Source of the DNA: Trematomus loennbergii
Taxonomy: Eukaryota > Chordata > Actinopteri > Perciformes > Nototheniidae
Length of the DNA stretch: 64,000 nt
Assembly: GCA_012861695.1 (NCBI GenBank)
Contig: JAAOOA010000033.1
Location: 12,144,325-12,208,324 of the forward strand
Direction: 5' to 3'
A model generated the notes under the pieces. That model was not told the origin of the DNA. It worked only from the letters and a program-made list of their open reading frames with translations, and made no database searches. The translations under genes and the position numbers were made by a program. Below, in pieces: positions 55,255 to 64,000 of the stretch (positions are counted from its first letter, which is position 1; each line of letters starts with the position of its first letter).

Positions 55255-56485
55255 ATTTCAAGGTTCCATTCGTGGACCTTTACTGTTTTCACTGTACATT
55301 AATGACTTGCCTAATGTATGTCCTGAGTTGAATGTGCAAATGTATGCCGATGATGCGGTCATCTTTGTACACGGGAAAAATACTGAAATAATCACATCCT
55401 GTCTCTCAAATGCTTTGGACAAGGTTCAACACTGGCTGAACAACATTTGCTGCAGTTAAATGTAAAAAAAACAGTATGCATGATGTTCAGTAAACGACCA
55501 GTCAAAATCGAAGGATCCAATGTGTTTTTAAACGGAGCAGAAATAGAACTAGTCTCCCAGTTCAAGTATCTTGGAGTCATATTGGACTCGAACTTGGCTT
55601 TTAAGAAACATATTAAGAAAGTATCCAATACCGTTAAATTCAATTTGCAACATTTTAAACAAATCAGACCTTTCTTAACTGTCAATGCTGCAAAGTCATA
55701 CCTCCACTGTATGATTCTATCCCACATTGAATACTGTTTGACAAACTGGTTGTTTGCTTGTGCCACAAACCTGAAACCCAAGAGAGCTATCAAGCTGTTT
55801 GACAGAAAGCCATATTCATACCACCACTGTACCATCCTTGAAAAACACAATTTCTTGAGTTTTGACAATTGTAAGTCTTTTAAAAATATGTGTTTTTTTT
55901 ATAAATGTTTACATGGACTGGCCCCCCCTCCCTTAGGGGAATTCATCCACAAAAAACACACTGGACGCTGCACTAGGTCAGAAACCAGAGGAGACTGTGA
56001 AGTCCACCGTAGACGGACCACTTTTGGACAACATGTCCTCTCCATTAAAGGCAGCTCATTCTGGAATAGCCTCCCAACTGAGATACGGGATTGTCCCACT
56101 CTCAATAGTTTTAAAGGTCAACTCAAAGAATGGTTGAGAAACAAACAGACGTGCAATCACCGCTAAATGCACTTTTATACAGGGGTATCTCCTATCGCAC
56201 TTTATGTAGCTCTTGTATCTTCTCTTGCACTTTATATGTCGTAGCTGCTACATTGTACTGCCGTGTGGTAAATGCTTGTATATGCTGCTCATGCTCTTTC
56301 TGCATATCATGTATTTATTTTTGCTATGTATATAAATATCATGTTCTTAAATGTTGTATGTGAGGGACTACGGATGGAAATTAGCTCAAAGCTAAAATCC
56401 GGCATATTTACATTTGAAGCATTATTTGTTTAAAGTGTTCATCAATGTGCACTGTCCCTGTTCAAATAAACGATTAAATGAAAAT
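55255..56485 (+). mobile_element. Truncated non-LTR retrotransposon (reverse transcriptase 3' half)
   Basis: The frame entering at about 55258 shows GPLLFSLYINDLP and the catalytic YADD box at 55343-55354. At about 55450 the reading frame slips by one base, and the homologous protein continues in the frame 55447-56166, with QFKYLGVILDSNL and FWNSLPTEIRDCPTLNSFK. The frameshift and missing 5' half make it inactive. The 3' end near 56460-56485 reads CAAATAAACGATTAAATG. The reverse transcriptase resembles the jockey/I/L2 supergroup; the clade cannot be fixed by eye, and it differs from the L2 copy at 53.4 kb. Confidence 0.85.
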
Positions 56486-58870
56486 GAAAATAAGAAAAAG
56501 CCTCCACCGAGGTAAGAGAAAGCTAAACGTTCAACCAATTAAATGTAAACAAAAACAGAAAACAATCTGTGAGGGTAGAATAAAAAAAAAAACGTACAAA
56601 CAAGCCAGAAAAAAATTAAATCCAAACAGAACATTTTACAAAAATGTGTCATGATTAAAAAATAAATCCCAAAGAAAAACTATCAAATTCTCACAAAATT
56701 CAGATCAAATTGAATAAAATACGTTATCTGAAAGAAATGTGATATACCCTGCTGTTTGAGCCCTCTAACTCCTCCATCTACATGAGGTCAGGGTGTAATT
56801 GGTGGCCAACTAACTAAGGCTTTGACATGAGCCGGTGTCAGAGAGCTGTTAAGGCAGATGGTGTGCAGGGAGATTGGATGCTCAAGCTGCTCGTCTCATC
56901 CCAAAGCCTCAAATTACTGTTTTATCTTTGCAGGTGGCCTAAATAATAATAATCACTATCACTGTGTGCATGGGGGGCAATAAATATCCAGTAATATCTC
57001 ACTAGGGGTAAAAAAAACAACCTAAATGCAGTTTAGCAAGGATAATACTTAGAAACAGTCACTGGTATAAAGCTAATATTAACCCTAAGATAAGTGTGTA
57101 AATAAAGTAGGTGAAAAGTGACGGTAACTTACGGAAATGGTAGGTAAGCTGATTTGATGATGATCTGATTTGTTTACAGATGTAAATCTTGCTGCTGAAA
57201 GGATAGTTTTTAATGTAGGTTGTTTGACATTGTTAAATTCATTTACAAATAAATGAATAAAACTATGTGTTTTAAAACAATTAGATAACCCTAGATACCT
57301 AACCCTACCACAGAGATGTCTATGTTTTGTCTGGGTTTTTTTCTATTGGCCCCAAAGTAAAGAGATGCATCAAAACATGAAACAGAGAAGTCAGAAAATA
57401 AATGAACACTACATGTGTATATCTGATGAATCCCTAAGATGCATGTTCCCCACATAACCACCAATAGAGGCTGACAGCAAAGAGTAGGTGCCTTTTTAAA
57501 ATAACTGAAAAAACAAAACATTGCAACATGAGAGTAAACCCAACAAAGTTACAGAAGTTTTGCCACTGAAGTGACTTCACATACGTCACATGCTTCCTTT
57601 AATACTGCTGTCATTCCTCTACAGGGATTTGACAACAATAATTGGGATGATTTCCCCCTACAAATCCAGATTTCTGTCTTCACTGGGAAAACCCACAGGC
57701 TGCCTGTCGGTGTAAACTCCGCAGAAAAACTCCCTGCCTTTCCCTTTCCAGACGCGCATGCTCGAGCCTGAAAAAAAGAGACGCGCATCAGCCGGTGCAT
57801 TAGCGCGCGAACACACACGAGGGAAGCCCCTAAATGGACAGCACCGGGAGCTGCCAAAACACCGGTGTGGGGTTTCCCATTTTCCCATGGAAAAGCGATC
57901 CATGTGTGCACTGTCAATGTTACATAACGAAAGTCCCGGTATCAATCAAGTGAGAGAACCATGACCGAAGTTCAAAATATTATACCAACATATTTGAATA
58001 TAGATCACGTGCTGTTATGTCCATGCACTCTATTGCAGATTTGTGCACCCATGGATCTAAATACAAACATTTCATGAGCTCTAGGTGAAATATTGTCATG
58101 TATATAAAGCCTATTATGTGTGTAAAAAGCCATGGCAGGCACCTGTCTGGCTGAGCAGTGAGCACACACAGCTGCTGCTTCCGTGTAGCTCCTCTCAACG
58201 CTGCGTCATCACCACAGCCTGCTGCATGTCCCACATTCAGGCCTGTACTGTACTGCCCCTGTGGAGAAAGAAATTACTACATCATTTCCTATAAATGCTC
58301 TATTTCTCAGCCTGGTGGCTGTTTATACTAAAGGGCTGGTCCCAGGCTTGTTTATCACATGATATGGGCTTTGTTATCAGGTCAATGAGTTCCCGTGTGT
58401 GTTGTTTGCAGGTTGTTTAATACGTTTATGATGCATAGTTGTATTTGATTGAGATAGCCTGCATTTTGCAAAATATGTCAAACTGCAGATTGATTTAACA
58501 TTTTGTTCACGAGCCCTATACTATATTTAAAAATACATATTATTATTATTATTATTACATTATTGTTATAATTTTCACTCATTATATGCTTATATACTGT
58601 ATATGACACATTAATATACACTTTCTTTGATATATGTAAATAGCAAAAACAATGTGTAAAAACACCTGCAAATATTAATAATAATTGCAAAGTCTGCAGA
58701 AATGCCCCATTCTAAATTATTATTAAAAATAATTATAATAATAACATGGGGGTGACACACAGGTTAAGAGGCTCATTCATGTTATAGGGTCGGTCCCGTC
58801 TACGTGCTGTAAAACACCGTAATCATCCCCATGTTGTTATAAACTTCCTTCTTGCTTTCAACGGCGTGAT

Positions 58871-58879
58871 TTCTCGGAA
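58871..58879. promoter_or_regulatory. GAS (STAT) element upstream of irf1
   Basis: TTCTCGGAA is a perfect TTCNNNGAA gamma-activated site (extended TTTCTCGGAAA), about 330 bp upstream of the irf1 TATA box. IRF1 induction by interferon-gamma through STAT1 and a promoter GAS is well established in mammals. A 9-bp motif occurs by chance fairly often, so function is inferred from context. Confidence 0.5.
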
Positions 58880-58909
58880 ACAGGTATATGGCTGAAAGCT
58901 GCTGGCATC

Positions 58910-58921
58910 TGCGCATGCGCC
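58910..58921. promoter_or_regulatory. NRF1-like palindrome
   Basis: TGCGCATGCGCC fits the NRF1 consensus (YGCGCAYGCGCR) at 11 of 12 positions and lies about 290 bp upstream of the irf1 TATA box. Confidence 0.45.
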
Positions 58922-59164
58922 TGCACACTGTAGAAAATATCAATCCTACCTAACTGGATTTTTATGTTTTTATTACAATTGGAGAATTTTCTGCCAATAT
59001 GCAAAGATTAGATAAATTGTTTACAGTGAAATTCATTCCCGTTGAAATATATTTCCGGATTAGAAACTAATACGAGTTGCCTGCACTGATAAGCGTGTTC
59101 TTATCAAACATGCACACTCCACTTTTTTTTTTTTTAAGTTCTCGTGATCGACATGTTTTACAGC

Positions 59165-59230
59165 AGCCGGGGAAAACCCATGCTGTCGTCCTCTCCCTAT
59201 AAAAGTAAGAGGCAGCTCTGTGAGGAGACA
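59165..59230 (+). promoter_or_regulatory. irf1: irf1 core promoter
   Basis: TATAAAA at 59198-59204 predicts a transcription start near 59230. GGGGAAAACCC at 59169-59179 directly upstream resembles an NF-kappaB site, although the central bases deviate from GGGRNWYYCC. A kappaB-like site beside a GAS is the mammalian IRF1 promoter plan. Confidence 0.6.
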
Positions 59231-59377
59231 TAACGCACTTCTGATCAAGACAGATCTCCAAGTTGACAACTCAAAGAAGAGGGGAAGCTTCATATTACTT
59301 TGGAAGAAAAACTTAAACCAATCGAACTACTTTTCTGCATTTTTCATTTTACGGATCATCATAGAACAACCAAATCT
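59230..59377 (+). other. irf1: irf1 exon 1 (5' UTR)
   Basis: Runs from the predicted start to the donor AATCT|GTAAGTGA at 59378. It is non-coding; the first ATG of the protein lies in exon 2 at 60122, 6 nt after its acceptor (TTTTAG, exon from 60116). A non-coding first exon is the usual IRF1 structure. The 5' boundary is inferred from the TATA box. Confidence 0.7.
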
Positions 59378-60121
59378 GTAAGTGATTTGATATCAATGTA
59401 TAACTTGTGCTTGCTTGGCATGTCTTAGATTGAAACATTGTTATTACCGGGAGCTGCTTTTGATGATAAATATTGGAAATCTTGAATACATTAACTGAAA
59501 GATAACTTTGCTAGTAGCTGCAAACACCTCAACGAATTTAGTGATGTTTGTATTTATTCGCATAGTATTTTTTGCGTTATTCTTGCACGTGGTGTGCACG
59601 AATTACGCAAAAGGACTGTTATTGATTCGCAGGATTTTTTTAATTGGTAGTTTTTTTTACCTTTTTGTCTGCTATCGATCGCATACATTCAGCATTGCAC
59701 GAGGAGGTGTGTCTGCCCGCGCGCGGGGATCTTTGGACACGCGCCTTTCCAGTGCCACCTGTGTGGATACAATTGACTTGCACGACTTTTTTTCAAACTT
59801 TTGGACTTCTAAATTAGTCCACGTGGAATTTAAGACATTATTAATTTTAAAAGCACTACATGTGAAATCAGGACATGTTTTTTTTTTGGTCTGTTGTGAC
59901 CTTCATAAGTAGCCTGGCTCCGACACGCCCCCCCCCCCCAGCCTGTCTGCCCCGGCCGTGAACCTCGCGCAGCCTCACGCGCGGCCAGCAGGCAGCAGTA
60001 AATCTAAAAGTTCAGGCAGATGTTGAAGTCGATTTCCTCTCACTGCTGTTGTATATCACACACTGCATTTCTTGTTTATCTAAAGACTCCTTTCCTCTGT
60101 TGATGCATATTTTAGGCAAAC

Positions 60122-62675
60122 ATGCCGGTAAAAAGGGAGAGGATGAGGCAATGGCTGGAGAACCAGATCGAGTCATGTACCGTCTCGGGTCTCAACTGGG
60201 TGGACAAGGTGAGAAGAGAATTTTCTTCTGAAACAAATGGGATTGGTTCATGTCAATGTCATTTACTGAAAGCGTATTCAGCATATTGAGAGGAGTAGAA
60301 ACACACATTCTGAATGCAACAGGGAAGTGATGTGTCTGCATGAGTTTTTTTTTAATGTTGTTCCGAAGCTCACCACACAATATTTGCATGCTACTCTTAC
60401 AGTAGGTTGTTTGATGCACCAGCTGGGTTGCGTTTTGGTGGTGTGCACAAAAACAAAAAACCGTATGGCTGACAGTTTATTAAAAACATTTGGCAACTAT
60501 GGTAACCTCTTTCTCACAGATTTTCAAGCATATTCTTTGTTGAACTAAAGAAAAATAACACGTTTTTTGGTGTGCTGTGCAAAATATATGTTATGGCTAT
60601 GCAATAGATAATTGTTAACAGTAACCTAAGTTAGATTCTCACTTAGATTGACAGCTACTTACATATTTGAAATGTTGTGTTGTGTAGTTTTTTTCTATGA
60701 ATCTTTGTTCCAACCTTTTGTATTTCTTTTTTAGGATTCGAAAATGTTCTCAATTCCCTGGAAACATGCGGCCCGACACGGCTGGGAGATGGATAAGGAC
60801 GCATGCCTGTTCAAAAAATGGGCACTCCACACAGGTGAGCAAGTGTGACACCCTAACTCTGCACAGAATAATGCAAACACTCTTCTTTTGTTTGGATGAA
60901 CAATCATGATACTAAACAAAATGCATTCTGCAGGAAAATACATTGAAGGTCAGGCCTGTGACCCCAAGACATGGAAAGCCAACTTCCGCTGTGCAATGAA
61001 CTCACTGCCTGACATCGAGGAGGTGAAAGACAAGAGCATCAACAAAGGCCACCAAGCTGTGCGTGTCTTCAGGATGCTGCCTGTGTGCCCCAAATCTAGA
61101 GGTGAGAAAACTGACAGGAAGCCAGCAAGCATTTTTATATATAATTTCGCAGTGAAGCGACTGCCGCATGCTGATTTGTTTTTTTACTTTACACATTGAG
61201 CTGTTTAAGTAATGAAAATGTCTTTCTTTCATCTACACAGATAAACGAAGCAAGACAAGGCAAACAAAGTCCAGAACGAAGGTAAATACTCCTGATATCT
61301 TGTCATTCGTAATAATTGTTGCATAGTAAAAGGTATTTTCACATTAAATATATATTAAAAAAAGAATCAGAGCTAGAAATAAAGCTGCAGATGTATTTTT
61401 TATCTTATGGGGAAATTATAAATCTCACAAAATGTAATTTCTATTTCAACAGAACGCGATCAAGATGGAGGAAGACTCAATCTGGAGAGAGCCTTTGTCC
61501 ACTCAGGAGAACAAAGTGGACAGCACAGTGAAAAATGAGCAGACAGGTGAGGAAGAAACGGATAGTTGAGGAAGAAACTTGTTGAACAAGTATATAGAAG
61601 AACACCAATTGTTCCTACTATTATCTGGAGAATAACGTGTACTTAATGCTATTTTTTGCCATTTTTGCAGATTTTTCATTCCTAAATCCATCTGACGTTC
61701 CTGATTGGTCTGTGTCATTGGAAATCGACTCCAGCTTTCCAAACTCCTTCTGCCACAGATTTGAAGTTTCACCTGAGCACAGCTCCGGTAAGAAAACAAC
61801 ACCAAACGCACTCTTGCTAATAAATGGTTTATGTAATAATGAAAGGTAGTGGAATGCTATCACAGCGCTGTACTCATCCTTCCCTTTTTTTCTCCTTCTC
61901 TCCTTGCTGTGATCTTCCAGATTACGACGATACAGAAGATATCATCAATGTAAGCATGGCACCCACTCTTGCAAGCATGCATTTTTCATTGACAGGAATA
62001 CCCATGTTTGTCTTAATGTGCCTATTTGGCTTGTGTAATAATTCCCACAACAATAAGATAAGACTGTTATGATTGGGAAAAGTCCAATTGCTCAAAATAG
62101 TAAAGCCATACTCAGTCCAGTGTTGCTCTTTTTATAGATTTGCCAAAAACTGGAGCAAGAAACAAGCTGGCCGACATTCCCTTCAGACAGCATTGGGTTC
62201 CTGAGCGATGAAGCATACACCAGTCCAGGAAGCCAGTGGAGTGAATCCTCCTCGGGTAAATGTTACTAGTTGATGGGTTGGATGCGGGTTAGGGTTAGGG
62301 GTTAGGGTCTCAGCGATATCGCACATAGCCAAGAGACAGATTAACAAAAGAGTGTTCAAAACTAATGCAAAACCGTCTAAAATATTCTGACTTTAGGTCT
62401 ATTTTAAGGGTAAAAAACACTACATTTCACACAATGTAACTCAGTAGCCTTTCTGCCTGATGTCTTTAAAGATTCCAGGTCATTCACCATGAAATGATAG
62501 GGATTTTATAATATGATGTATATTGTTCTAACCTATGATTTCCTTTGGTTGTTTTACAGCCGACGAGATAGACGAAATCCCAAGCTACACCACATTGGGC
62601 TCAAACTACACAAATCGCACAGACAACCTCTGGTCCCATTCCTGTAAACACATTGAGATCTTCAGGATGGGATAG
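60122..62675 (+). CDS. irf1: Interferon regulatory factor 1, nine coding exons
   Basis: A nuclear transcription factor that binds interferon-stimulated response elements and activates interferon and antigen-presentation genes. Coding exons: 60122-60208, 60735-60834, 60934-61101, 61241-61281, 61453-61546, 61671-61787, 61921-61949, 62138-62255 and 62560-62675; phases match and the product is 289 residues. The IRF DNA-binding domain (1-112) has all five conserved tryptophans at 11, 26, 38, 46 and 58 and the helix [20 protein letters not shown] basic Lys/Arg-rich stretch (116-132) is a likely nuclear signal. Two SUMO-type motifs follow, IKME (135-138) and VKNE (158-161). The C-terminal part is short, acidic and Ser-rich. 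The domain fits the IRF1/IRF2 subfamily. Synteny with acsl6 and meikin, and the short C-terminus, favour irf1; the a/b paralog or fish irf11 cannot be excluded. Confidence 0.87.
62286..62307 (+). repeat. Short telomere-like TTAGGG run
   Basis: GGGTTAGGGTTAGGGGTTAGGG, about three and a half units, in the last irf1 intron. Too short for a telomere; an interstitial telomeric sequence. Confidence 0.85.
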
Positions 62676-63211
62676 TGCTTTGACACTTTGGACTTTTAAA
62701 AAGCTTATCCTATCCACCCCCCCTTCTCAGTGAATCACCCATCACCACCATCATGATCCCTCCATCCAAATCAGAGATCTTTCTCCACCTCCATCAACCT
62801 TTTTGTACAGTTATTCAAGTGTTGTGTTGGAGGAAGTCGCATGCTGTTCATTTATAATGTTGTTGGCTGGTTCAAGGCATTTTGGCGCTCAGTTTTTTGT
62901 CAGGAGTTCGTATTTGTGGACATGCGCAGGATCATACTCAGCTATGAATACACACAAGGGTAGCCAATGCTTACCTCTATAATGTAGTGGGATCAATATT
63001 TGACTTTGTAAAGTGTCAAATTCTAATAACTACATAACATCCATTTTCCGTTATGTGCACCTGTACATTTTAGTTTAAGGGATTAGAAATCATTTTAACA
63101 AACTTCTGGTGAAAGCTCTACTTTAATATATTACAGCCTTAAGTTCAGGAAGAAAAGTTGTACAAAGTTTCTGTAAATAGTTATTTTTGTTTGTGTGTGC
63201 TTTTTTCAGAA

Positions 63212-63236
63212 AATAAAAAATCTAAATGTGAATAAA
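63212..63236 (+). other. irf1: irf1 polyadenylation signals
   Basis: Two AATAAA hexamers (63212-63217 and 63231-63236) end a 3' UTR of about 570 nt after the irf1 stop codon at 62673-62675. Confidence 0.75.
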
Positions 63237-63249
63237 TGTGACTCTTTAC

Positions 63250-64000
63250 TGTTTGTGTGCAGACAGTGAGATAAATGATTCTGACTAGATGTTAAAGTCA
63301 AAACATTTCCTCCCATTGCAATTTAGGTCTCTTGGTCTTAATCAGTATAATAAACTATATGACATCCTAAATTAAATCCTAAAACAGTTTTAAAAAGCTC
63401 AGATATCTCTTTTCAATACTCCGTTTGTAACAAGTTAAACTGGATTTTATATTGTTTGCTAACCTAAAACAAACCAATACAATCTATTTTATGTGCAGTT
63501 CAATTAAGAACAACAGTTTTTGTGTATCTCACGAGGTATTTTCACATAAGGAATAGGAACGAGTTATCAAATGTTTTTCTTTCCCATGGGGTTCCCCTAT
63601 AATTCTACAGATTTTTGAGGAAATAATGTAGTTGTGCAACACTTTCGCTATGCAAGTGGACATTACTCAGCGTTAAAAATACCACAAATAGCACTAACAA
63701 CAGAGAAGGGTGTGAGGATGCTGCAGGTCTCCCTTGAAAAAGAGATCTATGATCTCAATGGGACCAATCTGGTTAAATAAAGGTTTGAAATTAAAGGAGT
63801 TAAGCCCAGGTTTTGATACATTTGATAAATATTTCTGCATGTTTGCAGCAGCTGCCAATTGGCCTTCATAACAAAGCTAGCAGGAGAGATGACATTCTTT
63901 TCATTCATCACATCAATCTTTTCAGGTTTGTCTAGGTGTTGCTTATTACTGTAAACTGCGTGAGGAGACTTGAAAAAAACACTTCAAAGATAAAAATGTG
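63250..64000. other. Region downstream of irf1
   Basis: AT-rich DNA with no exon that I can support. Its only recognisable content is an L2 3' tail. Confidence 0.5.
63716..63800 (+). mobile_element. L2 LINE 3' tail
   Basis: CTGCAGGTCTCCCTTGAAAA and the following AATAAAGGTTTGAAAT tail match the end of the L2 copy near 54000-54085 almost base for base. Only the last 70-80 bp of the element are present, a typical severely 5'-truncated insertion. Confidence 0.85.

Larger units (their letters stand above)
49761..58860. other. Intergenic region between acsl6 and irf1 (head to head)
   Basis: About 9 kb without a supportable cellular exon. It holds the hAT element, a CTT repeat, two LINE fragments and retroposon tails listed separately. 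The block 57640-57860 is CpG-rich (GACGCGCATG, ATTAGCGCGCGAAC) and may be a distal promoter or enhancer. The mammalian genes of this interval (IL3, CSF2, P4HA2, PDLIM4, SLC22A4/5) were not recognised. Confidence 0.5.

Noticed and set aside
57549..57945. 122-codon and 95-codon minus-strand frames in a CpG-rich block
   Set aside because: Overlapping frames in different registers without recognisable protein features; more likely regulatory CpG-rich DNA.
49761..58860. Hidden IL3/CSF2-like cytokine exons
   Set aside because: No signal-peptide exon with matching downstream exons was visible; the best open frames belong to LINE fragments. A dedicated profile search is still required to exclude it.
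59508..59912. 134-codon plus-strand frame in irf1 intron 1
   Set aside because: Low-complexity Phe/Leu-rich translation between the 5' UTR exon donor and the exon 2 acceptor; no codon bias or domain.

Overview
The window is from a ray-finned fish, most likely a percomorph teleost. It shows widely spaced vertebrate exons with GT-AG introns, long (CA)n/(GT)n arrays, L2 and other LINE tails, a tRNA-derived SINE, and several short DNA transposons of teleost type (hAT-like elements and elements flanked by TTAA). The species cannot be named from the sequence. Nothing bacterial, plasmid, phage or CRISPR-like is present.

Four protein-coding genes can be assembled exon by exon. From left to right they are: fnip1 (minus strand, only its first coding exon at 10952-11040, with at least 10.9 kb of its first intron filling the left end); a seven-exon minus-strand gene at 12129-14630 that I assign to meikin, the meiosis-specific kinetochore factor; acsl6 (minus strand, 21 coding exons, 722 codons, 17760-49548, including an 11.8 kb first intron and a remote 46-nt first coding exon); and irf1 (plus strand, nine coding exons plus a 5' UTR exon, 289 codons, about 59230-63250). 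The same neighbourhood, FNIP1-MEIKIN-ACSL6 and then IRF1, exists on human chromosome 5q31. I could not see exons of the mammalian genes that lie between ACSL6 and IRF1 (IL3, CSF2, P4HA2, PDLIM4, SLC22A4/5).

The rest is introns and intergenic DNA crowded with repeats. Elements with readable ends are: a 292-bp inverted-repeat MITE (2914-3205), a 1.0-kb TIR element (7141-8143), two TTAA-flanked elements (14910-15396 and 42656-43734), a hAT-like element with a near-perfect 8-bp duplication (21051-21720), a hAT-type element inserted inside a GT microsatellite (36171-37063) with a degraded relative at 33344-33778, and a hAT-type element with a perfect 8-bp duplication (51108-51578). Two damaged LINE reverse-transcriptase fragments lie at 53.4-56.5 kb.

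The genes do not form an operon-like system. They are a lipid-activation enzyme (acsl6), a folliculin partner in nutrient signalling (fnip1), a meiotic kinetochore factor (meikin) and an interferon-response transcription factor (irf1) held in an old syntenic block. The most notable feature is in acsl6. A roughly 200-nt (UG)n tract in the pre-mRNA runs directly into the 3' splice site of the 73-nt exon that encodes the YEAYGQTE nucleotide-binding motif. This resembles the UG-repeat/TDP-43 arrangement known from CFTR exon 9.
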